DNA of 8,301 nt from Streptomyces aureocirculatus (GTDB taxonomy: Bacteria > Actinomycetota > Actinomycetes > Streptomycetales > Streptomycetaceae), in assembly GCF_000720475.1 (NCBI RefSeq), contig NZ_JOAP01000100.1, forward strand, positions 1-8,301, given 5' to 3'. Positions 1 through 5,360 of the stretch are shown here, in pieces. A model generated the notes under the pieces. The model was not told where the DNA came from. It saw only the letters and a list, made by a program, of their open reading frames with translations, and searched no databases. Within the stretch, counting starts at the first letter, position 1. Each line of letters opens with the position of its first letter. Made by a program: the position numbers and the translations under genes.

Positions 1-144
1 TGGGTTCATGCCGACCATCCACGCGCGGGCGGTCGCCTCGCCTTCCACCTGGGCGAGCTGCTGAAGGATGCGGGCGGCGTCTGCCTGCTGCTGCGAGGTG
101 GTGAGACGGGCGGCGAGCCGTGGGCGACGACGGCGCCGGCCGAC
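1..144 (-). CDS. Partial hypothetical protein, 3' end beyond the left edge, no clear start
   Basis: The minus-strand frame is open from 144 to the window edge and reads LAARLTTSQQQADAARILQQ, followed by a segment ending ATARAWMVGMNP. The helix-rich ADAARILQQLAQ stretch and the ARAW-GMNP ending resemble a small Streptomyces protein type in which a conserved GMNP is followed by a C-terminal half; that half would lie outside the window. No ATG, GTG or TTG lies between the in-frame TGA at 145-147 and the convincing coding sequence, and the first residues are an arginine run. Either the start is a rare codon or the 5' end is damaged. The family resemblance is from memory and no function is known. 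It would be the gene downstream of the 90-aa gene at 181-453. Confidence 0.45.
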
Positions 145-180
145 TCACCCGATGATCAGGGCAACGGCCACCACTGATCG

Positions 181-453
181 CTACGGCTTGGAGGACGTTG
201 CTCCCAGGTAGGTGACGAAGGCATCGGCGACCTGGTCGCCGTGGTGCTCTTTCACCCAGCGGACGGCAGCAGAGAGTTGACGACGGCACGCCGTCTCGTC
301 CTGCAATGTGCTGCGCGCCTCGTTCACTTCTGTGGCGATAGCTGCCACTTCTGTGAGCGAGGCGAGGCTGTCCCAGGTAGCGATCATCTGGTCGGCGGAA
401 AATCCGGGGTGGGGCGGGTGGGCTGCGACGAAAGCGGCGATGTCATCGGTCAC
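181..453 (-). CDS. Hypothetical protein, 90 aa
   Basis: The protein begins VTDDIAAFVAAHPPHPGF and ends VTYLGATSSKP. I chose the GTG at 453 because the longer open frame upstream to 579 reads like antisense of the divergent intergenic region, and a GGAGGG lies immediately 5' of this GTG. That spacing is tighter than usual, which weakens the start call. The sequence looks alpha-helical, with an acidic N-terminal half and a basic segment (RWVKEHH) near residue 70. There is no signal peptide, membrane helix or cysteine cluster. It is divergently oriented to the gene at 569-784 across 115 bp, so both probably have promoters in that gap. I do not recognise the family. Confidence 0.6.
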   Translation of the reverse strand: MTDDIAAFVAAHPPHPGFSADQMIATWDSLASLTEVAAIATEVNEARSTLQDETACRRQLSAAVRWVKEHHGDQVADAFVTYLGATSSKP

Positions 454-568
454 CCCTCCATGGTGGTATCGGGCGCGCCCGTGCGTGAGGGTTTCCGTGA
501 GGTTGTCTCGTCGGGAAACTGCGCTCGCTCGGCGTGCCGGACTGTCCGCTCCGCCGCACGCTGGGGTC
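454..568. promoter_or_regulatory. Divergent intergenic region, probable promoters
   Basis: These 115 bp separate two divergent genes, so promoters for both are expected here. I could not pick a convincing -35/-10 pair on either strand; Streptomyces promoters are often poorly conserved. No long dyad is visible. Confidence 0.3.
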
Positions 569-784
569 ATGGTCCCCACGAAGCCCGTAGTGATCTACCC
601 GCCCGACGACGACGGCGGTCGGCGTATCCGCGCGGACGGTGCGATCCTCGGCCTCGCCTACTCCGTGCGCGACGTGGTCGCATTTCTCCAGGAGGCCGGG
701 CTTCAGGGCTGGGACGAGATGGACGTGGTCCGCTCCTCGATGATCGAGTGGCGGGCAGGCGGGCCCGAGGTATGGACGCACTGA
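569..784 (+). CDS. Hypothetical protein, 71 aa, conserved actinobacterial type
   Basis: This is the only intact plus-strand gene in the window. The protein starts MVPTKPVVIYPPDDDGGRR and ends GGPEVWTH. The pattern PVVIYPPD-x-GGR-RADG-ILG-AYS-D-FL--AGL-GWDE---V--S--IEWR-GGPEVW matches a small protein seen repeatedly in Streptomyces genomes and mobile elements; its function is unknown. The ATG at 569 is preceded by GGGG, a weak ribosome site. The open frame upstream to 308 is antisense of the neighbouring gene, so I rejected longer starts. There are no membrane segments. The gene is followed after about 50 bp by a strong hairpin that also ends the convergent operon. Confidence 0.8.
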   Translation: MVPTKPVVIYPPDDDGGRRIRADGAILGLAYSVRDVVAFLQEAGLQGWDEMDVVRSSMIEWRAGGPEVWTH

Positions 785-837
785 CGATGCGGACGTACGG
801 TCGTGCTGCGTCACCGTGAGGGGGGCACCCACACCTC

Positions 838-868
838 GGCCCGCTGGCCCCTACGGGACCAGCGGGCC
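838..868. terminator. Bidirectional hairpin terminator between convergent genes
   Basis: Arms ggcccgctgg (838-847) and ccagcgggcc (859-868) are perfectly complementary. The inner bases add three more G:C pairs around a TAC loop, with one internal mismatch. It lies between the stop of the plus-strand gene (784) and the stop of the minus-strand operon (913), so it can terminate both. There is no U-tract, which is common in Streptomyces. Confidence 0.8.
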
Positions 869-880
869 GCGCGCTGCTCA

Positions 881-894
881 GGCCGGGCCCGGCC
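881..894. repeat. 14-bp perfect GC palindrome near the operon end
   Basis: GGCCGGGCCCGGCC is self-complementary and lies 18 bp after the minus-strand stop at 913. It has no loop, so it is weaker as an RNA hairpin than the 838-868 structure. It may assist termination or be chance in GC-rich DNA. Confidence 0.35.
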
Positions 895-912
895 CCTGCA
901 ATAGCTCACGGG

Positions 913-1185
913 TCACTGCTCCTTGGTCTGGCTGGTGATCCGAAGCCGCGGCCGCTTTCCTGCCGGGCTCTCGACGGCGACGGTGTATCCGGTGGCCTGG
1001 AGCGCCTGCGCGTACCGGTCGAGGTGGTCTTGTTCGTCGGGTCCGTCGTGCCAGAGGCGCACAGTCTTGGGGCTGGCCTGGGTGGCGCGGTGGCCGGGCC
1101 GCCAGACCGGTCCTGTCAGGGAGTTGGTGTGTCCTCGGGCGGTGAGGGTGCGGGCGACTTCTGCGGCGGCGATTCGCTGGTGCAT
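913..1185 (-). CDS. Hypothetical protein, 90 aa, Streptomyces mobile-element type
   Basis: The protein starts MHQRIAAAEVARTLTARGH and ends RLRITSQTKEQ. A GAGGAG box lies six bases before the ATG at 1185, which fixes the start. The central block GHTNSLTGPVWRPGHRATQ, then TVRLWHDGPDEQ and a C-terminal GYTVAVE segment, is a combination I associate with small hypothetical proteins of Streptomyces integrative elements. The function is unknown. It looks soluble and basic, with predicted short alpha/beta structure and no cysteines. It is the last gene of the minus-strand operon, 80 bp after the PycTM-like gene and just before the 838-868 terminator. Confidence 0.8.
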   Translation of the reverse strand: MHQRIAAAEVARTLTARGHTNSLTGPVWRPGHRATQASPKTVRLWHDGPDEQDHLDRYAQALQATGYTVAVESPAGKRPRLRITSQTKEQ

Positions 1186-1265
1186 GGTTGCTCCTCGGTG
1201 TGGTGGGTGGGCGGGAGGATCGCGTCGTGCAGCTCGGTAAAGCGTGCGTCGATCGGCAGTTCGGG

Positions 1266-1727
1266 TCAGGCAAGGAGGCGGGCGGTGAGCGCGGTGAGGG
1301 TGAGGAGGCAGATGCCGCCGCGCAGACAGTGGATGGCCTGGCGGATGCCACGCATCTTGCGGACAGCGATCCGCGACATGGCGCACAGGCGCTCCGCTCG
1401 CCGCTCCTGGCCCTGGCGGAGTTCGTCGAGGACCTGGTCCGGGGTGCAGGTGGCCCAGCGTGGCCAGCCGACCGGTGTGCTGCCGCCGGTGTCAGGGAGG
1501 ATGGTTTGGAACAGCAGGAAGATCGCTGCCAGGAGGGCGGCCACTCCGAGCGCGCCGATGATCTGCGCGGTGAGGGGCAGGCTGTAGTCCTTGACCACCC
1601 CACCGACGACGGCGAGTGCGGCGCCGGCCAGACCCGTCAGTAAGGCGGCTTTCTGATCGGTGCGGGCGATCTCGGCGTTGACATGGTTGAGATCGGCGTC
1701 GAGGGCTTGATCGATGCGGTCGGTCAC
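1266..1727 (-). CDS. PycTM-like (Pycsar effector family) membrane protein, 153 aa
   Basis: The protein starts VTDRIDQALDADLNHVNAEI. The signature ARTDQKAALL (residues 21-30) runs directly into helix 1 (about 27-45). Helix 2 (about 53-77) ends in a proline. The linker contains GWPRWATCTPDQVL (88-100) and a basic amphipathic stretch, and helix 3 (about 134-151) is at the C-terminus. This order matches the Pycsar effector transmembrane family (PycTM, formerly DUF5706). Characterised members respond to cCMP or cUMP made by a neighbouring cyclase and damage the membrane during phage infection. No cyclase is in this window, so a defence role is inference. The GTG at 1727 has GGAGG five bases upstream and overlaps the preceding stop as GTGA, indicating coupled translation. 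Confidence 0.75.
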   Translation of the reverse strand: MTDRIDQALDADLNHVNAEIARTDQKAALLTGLAGAALAVVGGVVKDYSLPLTAQIIGALGVAALLAAIFLLFQTILPDTGGSTPVGWPRWATCTPDQVLDELRQGQERRAERLCAMSRIAVRKMRGIRQAIHCLRGGICLLTLTALTARLLA

Positions 1728-1894
1728 TTCTTCCTCCGTGCTGCGTGTGCGAGGGCGCGGCGGGTGGCGCGGTTCGGCCGGGGGTCGGGTGCGGTGTCGT
1801 CGACGAGCTGCTCGACGCGGACCTGGCGCTGCTCCCATGTGGCCCCGGGGCGCGGGGTGTGCTCGCCCCGGGGCGTGGACGAGGGGCCGGTCAT
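1724..1894 (-). CDS. Small basic hypothetical protein, 56 aa
   Basis: The protein starts MTGPSSTPRGEHTPRPG, has a central ATWEQRQVRVEQLVDDTA helix, and ends in the basic tail RRALAHAARRKK. The ATG at 1894 overlaps the TGA of the upstream gene (ATGA), and its own TGA overlaps the GTG of the PycTM-like gene (GTGA). It is therefore locked between two membrane-protein genes. There are no membrane segments or cysteines. The proline-rich N-terminus looks disordered. The basic tail could bind nucleic acid or membrane lipid, but that is only inference. I do not recognise the family. Confidence 0.75.
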   Translation of the reverse strand: MTGPSSTPRGEHTPRPGATWEQRQVRVEQLVDDTAPDPRPNRATRRALAHAARRKK

Positions 1895-2298
1895 GCGGTC
1901 TGGTCCGTTCTGGTGCAGTGCGTGGTGTCGTGTTCGGTACCGCGGGATTCCCAGGAGGACAGGCAGCAGGCGCTGTTGAGGGCGGCCCACCCGCGAGCGA
2001 TGTCCGCGACCAGTACGGGCCCGAGGGTGCAGTCGGCGCCGTGGCCGCCGCCGTCGGACATCTGCCAGAGCAGGCAGCACGGCGCGGGCCGCCGGTCCAC
2101 CAGCTCGGCTCGCTGCGCCAGGGCCCGTTCGCGACGGTCGGCGGCAGCCTCGCGGCGCGCGCACCAGGCGAGGAACGCGGCCCCGTACGCGGTGCCGACC
2201 GCGGCAGGCCAGTACGGGCTCGTGGCGGTGGCTGCGGTGGCTCCGAGGAGGGTGCAGGCGCCGACGCGCAGGATGAGGGCGGTGCGACGGTGGCTCAC
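1891..2298 (-). CDS. Membrane protein with tandem CC-x10-H-x3/4-C motifs, 135 aa
   Basis: The protein starts VSHRRTALILRVGACTLLGA. Two hydrophobic segments (about 6-26 and 29-47) suggest a membrane hairpin. A charged helix follows (RREAAADRRERALAQRAEL, about 48-66). The C-terminal half carries two similar motifs: C74-C75-x10-H86-x3-C90 and C111-C112-x10-H123-x4-C128. Paired CC...H...C clusters of this kind occur in small Streptomyces mobile-element proteins and suggest metal binding, which is not proven. The GTG at 2298 has GGAGG six bases upstream and overlaps the previous stop; its own stop overlaps the next ATG. No enzymatic motif is visible. Confidence 0.8.
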   Translation of the reverse strand: MSHRRTALILRVGACTLLGATAATATSPYWPAAVGTAYGAAFLAWCARREAAADRRERALAQRAELVDRRPAPCCLLWQMSDGGGHGADCTLGPVLVADIARGWAALNSACCLSSWESRGTEHDTTHCTRTDQTA

Positions 2299-2915
2299 GG
2301 CTGGCCTCCGGTGCTGATCGCTCGGGCCACGTCGAGGAGCGCTTCGGCGGTGGAGCCCTGAACGATGCCGCCGTCCTGTCCCACACTGTCGGCGGTCTCG
2401 TCGAGCGCATGGGCGAGGGCGAGGCCGACGGTGGGGTCCATGGCGGCGATGTAGTCGCCAACCGGGGCCGAGACGTAGGGATGTGGGCGTCCGCGTCCGC
2501 CACCGCCCTTGAGGAGCGGTTTTCCTTCGGTTGCCCAGACGGTGGTGTACGTCGTGTTGGGCTGGTCGGGGAAGTGGCGGGTGGTGTGCCAGGTGGTGTT
2601 GCCGCTGTCCTCGGCGGCTGCGGCGGCGTGGGCGCGGAGCGTCTGGGCGGCGGTGCGGAGTTCGTCGGCGGGCGCCATGGGGTGGGCCTCCGGGTCTGGT
2701 TGATGGCGCGTGCGATGGCGGAGGGTGTGGGGGTGGACGTGCATCAGGTCGCCGTAGTCGGCTTGTAGCCGTTGCCGTTCGAGGGCTGTGGTCCTGGCGT
2801 GGGTTAGTAGCTCGTCGAGGGCCTGGCGGAGGGCCGGGGTCACGGCGGGGAGCGGGCCGCGTAGCCGGGTTATGGCGGTGCGGAGTTCGTCGACGGGTTT
2901 CGGTCGGGGTGTCAT
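2295..2915 (-). CDS. Hypothetical protein, 206 aa, possible fusion of two related small genes
   Basis: The ATG at 2915 has GGAGG upstream, and the frame is open to the TGA at 2295. Residues 1-79 begin MTPRPKPVDELRTAITRLRG and end in a histidine-rich stretch. Residues 80-206 begin MAPADELRTAAQTLRAH and contain VGDYIAAMDPTVGLALAHAL and LLDVARAI, which match a recurrent Streptomyces phage/plasmid hypothetical family. That family normally starts at the MxPADELR position. The internal ATG at 2678 has its own GGAGG eight bases upstream, so the 127-aa form may also be made. Both halves open with (V/A)DELRTA, encoded by a 23/24-bp direct repeat. The function is unknown. No membrane segment is present. 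Confidence 0.7.
   Translation of the reverse strand: MTPRPKPVDELRTAITRLRGPLPAVTPALRQALDELLTHARTTALERQRLQADYGDLMHVHPHTLRHRTRHQPDPEAHPMAPADELRTAAQTLRAHAAAAAEDSGNTTWHTTRHFPDQPNTTYTTVWATEGKPLLKGGGGRGRPHPYVSAPVGDYIAAMDPTVGLALAHALDETADSVGQDGGIVQGSTAEALLDVARAISTGGQP
2649..2672. repeat. Direct repeat copy A inside the 206-aa gene
   Basis: This 24-bp unit, whose first 19 bases are ggcggtgcggagttcgtcg, recurs at 2874-2897 with one mismatch. The spacing is 225 bp, a multiple of three. Both copies encode the DELRTA segment that opens each half of the protein. Confidence 0.7.
2874..2897. repeat. Direct repeat copy B inside the 206-aa gene
   Basis: This is the partner of the repeat at 2649-2672, identical at 23 of 24 bases and in the same reading frame. 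It encodes VDELRTA near the N-terminus. Confidence 0.7.
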
Positions 2916-2977
2916 GCGGACCTCCGTGCGTGAGGCTCTGTGCGGGCGCTGGGGCGCCTGGTGTGGGTGCGGGCGAA

Positions 2978-3154
2978 CTACCGGGCGCTGAGGGGTCCGT
3001 GGGCCCAGGAGGGGCCTGTGGGGCGCTTCCTGAGGGCACGCCAGGCCCACGTGACGGCGGCGGCTGCGGTGAGGGCGGCGATTGTGAGTACCGCGGCGCC
3101 CGCGAGGATCCACCAGACGAACGCCGCGAGCAGCACGTCGAGGGCCTCGATCAC
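2978..3154 (-). CDS. Small membrane protein, 58 aa
   Basis: The protein starts VIEALDVLLAAFVWWILAGA and is hydrophobic from about residue 5 to 40, enough for two short or one long membrane segment. It ends in a basic tail, RALRKRPTGPSWAHGPLSAR. The GTG at 3154 overlaps the TGA of the 370-aa gene (GTGA), and GGAG lies five bases upstream. The size and the positive-inside tail resemble small membrane peptides encoded in Streptomyces transfer and spread regions, but no specific motif confirms that. It could equally be a holin-like or accessory peptide. It is 62 bp upstream of the next gene. Confidence 0.75.
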   Translation of the reverse strand: MIEALDVLLAAFVWWILAGAAVLTIAALTAAAAVTWAWRALRKRPTGPSWAHGPLSAR

Positions 3155-4263
3155 GATGGCTCCGGGGTGTGCTCGGCCTCGACGGTGTACGCGGTTGTCT
3201 CCCGGACGAGACGGCGCCGGACAGGCGTACCGTCCTTCCACTTGGGAGCCTTCGAGGAAGCGATCCGGAGCTGTGCCAGTACTTGATCGCGCTCGGGTCG
3301 GAAGCTGCTGGCCAGCATCCACTCGTCGCCGTCGAGGAGTTCGACGAACCAGCGGTACCGCGGCGGGTGGGCCTCGTCCTGCTGCGCCTCGTCGGCCATG
3401 CGGCGCAGCTCGTCGGCTAGGTCCTGGAGCGCGGTGAGCGGGCCGATGTTCCGAGATTTCAGCGCCTGCTCGATCTCCATGCTCAGCCGGTCGGCCGTTT
3501 CGGCGGCCTCGCGCAGCACGGCGGCCCAATCCATGAGTGCGGGGAGGACGGCGGTGGCCGTGCGCAGCGCGTCGATGTCGGCCCTGACGAGCCGCGCCCA
3601 CGGGCCACGATCGGACTCGTCCAGCTCGTCCTGGAAACCTCGGGCGTGAGCAGCGAGACGGTCGACGATACGCCGGAGGTCGGGGAGGTCCCGGTCGGCG
3701 GGCGCGGACGGCGCGGCGGCCTGCTGCTCCAGCTCGGCGATCCGGGTGCGGAGGTTGGCCTGCTCGGCGTCCGCCACCACCATGCCGACGGTGGCGGCGT
3801 CTTGGATCCGGACCCGACCCGATGACCAGCCGGGGATCTGCCGCATACGCGCCTCCCACCGGTCGCGGCGCTCGGTGTCGGACGCCGCCGACGGCGCGGC
3901 ACGGTGCGCCGCCTCGAAGGAGAGCATCGAGTCGAGCAGTTCGGCGACGGCGGGGGTCTCCGTGTTGGCGACGAGCTCGGCGGCGTGCCCGCGGAGCGAG
4001 TGCGCTGCGGCGACTTCCCAGGCTCCGGCGCCGGGGGCCACGGCGTACCAGCGGGCGGCGAGGACGTCGGCGTGGTGGGCGAGGAGCGCGGCGAGCTGGT
4101 CGCGGTCGCGGAGGTCCCGGTCGGCGGGCGCAGACGGCGCGGCGGCGGGGCGCTCGGGCGGCGTGAAGCCGGGACACTGGAAGGGGCGGCCGTACACCTC
4201 GTACACGTGCGCATCGTGGCGATCATTGCGGCGGCAAGGGCTGTGCGGCGGCTGGTCGTTCAT
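3151..4263 (-). CDS. 370-aa hypothetical protein with N-terminal Cys/His motif and internal repeat
   Basis: This is the largest intact gene here. The N-terminus has H7, C10-x5-H16-x2-H19-x10-C30-P-G, a possible zinc-binding patch. AAAPSAPADRDL occurs at residues 40-51 and again at 182-193. Residues 165-181 (AEQANLRTRIAELEQQ) look like a short coiled coil just before the second copy. The C-terminal domain (about 301-365) contains RYRWFVELLDGDEWM, then APKWKDGTPVRRRLVRETT-YTVE, a pattern I recall from Streptomyces phage and prophage hypothetical proteins. The ATG at 4263 is preferred over the one at 4269 because GGAG lies six bases before it and abuts the other. It is the first gene of the intact operon, 37 bp after a perfect hairpin. 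Its function is unknown. Confidence 0.8.
   Translation of the reverse strand: MNDQPPHSPCRRNDRHDAHVYEVYGRPFQCPGFTPPERPAAAPSAPADRDLRDRDQLAALLAHHADVLAARWYAVAPGAGAWEVAAAHSLRGHAAELVANTETPAVAELLDSMLSFEAAHRAAPSAASDTERRDRWEARMRQIPGWSSGRVRIQDAATVGMVVADAEQANLRTRIAELEQQAAAPSAPADRDLPDLRRIVDRLAAHARGFQDELDESDRGPWARLVRADIDALRTATAVLPALMDWAAVLREAAETADRLSMEIEQALKSRNIGPLTALQDLADELRRMADEAQQDEAHPPRYRWFVELLDGDEWMLASSFRPERDQVLAQLRIASSKAPKWKDGTPVRRRLVRETTAYTVEAEHTPEPS
3685..3720. repeat. 36-bp direct repeat, copy 1
   Basis: This copy is 35/36 identical to 4111-4146, the difference being g3706 versus a4132. The spacing is 426 bp (142 codons), so recombination between copies would remove an in-frame segment. It encodes AAAPSAPADRDL on the minus strand. 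Confidence 0.85.
4111..4146. repeat. 36-bp direct repeat, copy 2
   Basis: This is the partner of 3685-3720, in the same frame of the 370-aa gene. It encodes residues 40-51. Confidence 0.85.
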
Positions 4264-4300
4264 GGTCATCTCCAGGGCTGGTGTGGTGTGCTGGGTGGTG

Positions 4301-4331
4301 CGCCCGCCCGTGGCTCCAACACGGGCGGGCG
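4301..4331 (-). terminator. Perfect 12-bp hairpin between genes
   Basis: Arms cgcccgcccgtg (4301-4312) and cacgggcgggcg (4320-4331) are perfectly complementary around a 7-base loop. On the minus strand it begins 10 bases after the stop at 4341 and ends 37 bases before the ATG at 4263. It has no U-tract. It may terminate the upstream unit or act as an intercistronic stem-loop. Confidence 0.75.
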
Positions 4332-4340
4332 TCTTGCTGC

Positions 4341-4818
4341 TCACTTCTCCGCGGTCTCCGCCACGCCCCACGCCTCGCACGCCGCGTCCAGCGCCGTAGC
4401 ACCGCCCATCGCCCGATCCGTCGGCGCCCCGAGCTGCCCGTGTTGATCAGCTCGGCGAGGGCGAATCCCACCTGAAGCGGATTCGCGTACCCGTCGACGA
4501 GCAGAGCGGTCGGCTCTGAGTTGACGCCGCCTCCAAGGCATTTGGCCCACGCCCAGATCGGCCCGCGCTCAGGCTCGCCGTCGGCGGCTTCGGCGCCGAT
4601 GTGCCACTCCCAGATCAGCAGCAGGCCATGCGGCCACCGCTCCGGAGTGACGCCACATGTGGATTCGGGGGTGAAGTGCAGCATGGCCCGCAGGTAGCAG
4701 TGCAGACCGCTGGTATCGCAGTCGTCGAGGACGACGGTGGCGGGGTCGAGGCCGACATCGCCGAACTCGGTTTGATGGCCTCGATGTACGGGCCGTGGGG
4801 CAGGGTGCGGTCGGTCAC
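4341..4818 (-). pseudogene. Broken hypothetical gene, two frameshifts, about 159 aa when restored
   Basis: The GTG at 4818 has AGGAG seven bases upstream and reads VTDRTLPHGPYIEAIK. The frame then breaks near 4766-4770, where CCGAG would need one more G, and resumes as EFGDVGLDPATVVLDDCD through WPHGLLLIWEWHIGAE, GEPERGPIWAWAK and SEPTALLVDGYANP to ALAELINTG. A second one-base loss near 4434-4436 moves to the last frame, QLGAPTDRAMGG...LDAACEAWGVAETAEK, stop at 4341. Restored, it resembles a Streptomyces small-protein type with WPHGLLL-WEWH and a C-terminal AACEAWG; the function is unknown. Sequencing error is an alternative. It lies between two hairpins. Confidence 0.75.
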
Positions 4819-4857
4819 GGTGCTTCTCCTTGATCGAATCGGTGGGAGGATGAGGGG

Positions 4858-4892
4858 CCGGCTGCCGCCTGATATCGGCAGGCGGCAGCCGG
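4858..4892 (-). terminator. Perfect 14-bp hairpin between genes
   Basis: Arms ccggctgccgcctg (4858-4871) and caggcggcagccgg (4879-4892) are perfectly complementary around a 7-base loop. On the minus strand it starts 10 bases after the stop at 4902 and ends 39 bases before the GTG at 4818, the same layout as the hairpin at 4301-4331. It has no clear U-tract. Confidence 0.75.
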
Positions 4893-4901
4893 TCTCGGGG
4901 T

Positions 4902-5046
4902 TCACGAGGCCTTGTGAATTGGCAGGTCCGGGCGGACGCAGCGCAGGTCGTGGATCTTCCGCTGCGCTTCGTCGTACGCCGCGCCGTCATCAGCCGCGTG
5001 GGGCAGGAGTCCGGCCCACCGCATGCCGAATGTCTCAGTCCGGCCG
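4902..5046 (-). pseudogene. C-terminal fragment of a minus-strand gene cut by the IS remnant
   Basis: The minus strand reads GRTETFGMRWAGLLPHAADD, then YDEAQRKIHDLRCVRPDLP, to a TGA at 4902. It has the look of real coding sequence, but at about 5046 it runs into antisense transposase sequence. The same frame stays open through the IS and re-enters the N-terminal fragment at 5361-5736. The simplest reading is that both fragments belonged to one gene. This is inference, because a deletion at the left IS border could have joined an unrelated 3' end. The product is unrecognised. Confidence 0.55.
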
Positions 5047-5082
5047 TCGCGGGCCGGGTCGGCAGCCCGCGACGACGGCCGG
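5040..5082. repeat. Imperfect inverted repeat at the left IS border
   Basis: The arm ccggccgtcgcgggc (5040-5054) pairs with 5065-5082 apart from a 3-base bulge. The right arm is part of the transposase coding for SPRRRPD. The left arm lies where IS sequence meets the foreign minus-strand gene, so the dyad may have arisen when the IS lost its 5' part. Confidence 0.4.
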
Positions 5083-5360
5083 ACGCGCTGCTGGCCGACC
5101 GTGGCTACGACCACGACAAGTACCGTCGCCTGCTCTGGCAGCGCGGGATCCGCCCGGTGATTACGGAGCGAAGCCGGCCCCACGGCAGCGGCCTGGGCCT
5201 CTTCCGTCACGTCGTCGAGCGCACGATCTCCTGGCTTCACGGCTTCCGCCGCCTTCGGATCCGGTGGGAACGACGCGACGACATCCACGAAGCGTTCCTC
5301 GGCCTCGCTGCCTGTCTGATCACCCACCGACACGTCCAACGGCTTTGTTAGGGCCTTTAA
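5041..5360 (+). mobile_element. Truncated IS5-family insertion sequence remnant
   Basis: The plus strand encodes the last third of a DDE transposase: RRRPDALLADRGYDHDKYRR, an HGSGLG motif, VVERTISWLHGFRRLRIRWE and RRDDIHEAFLGLAACLI, ending at TAG 5349-5351. The ADRGYD aspartate and the VVER glutamate correspond to the second and third residues of the IS5-type DDE triad. The N-terminal two thirds, including the first aspartate, are missing, so it cannot be active. The right end is probably just after the stop, near gttagggccttt; the left inverted repeat is absent. It lies inside a minus-strand gene. Streptomyces genomes carry many close relatives. Confidence 0.85.

Noticed and set aside
1186..1265. 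Possible tiny gene between the PycTM-like gene and the 90-aa gene
   Set aside because: The minus frame reads plausible residues but has no ATG or GTG start, and it runs past the next gene's start without a stop.
1891..3039. 382-aa minus-strand frame
   Set aside because: The upstream two thirds is a Pro/Arg/His-rich shadow of the 206-aa gene. The real start is the GTG at 2298.
2978..4177. 399-aa minus-strand frame
   Set aside because: Only its last 58 codons look real. The rest is arginine/alanine/proline-rich out-of-frame translation of the 370-aa gene.
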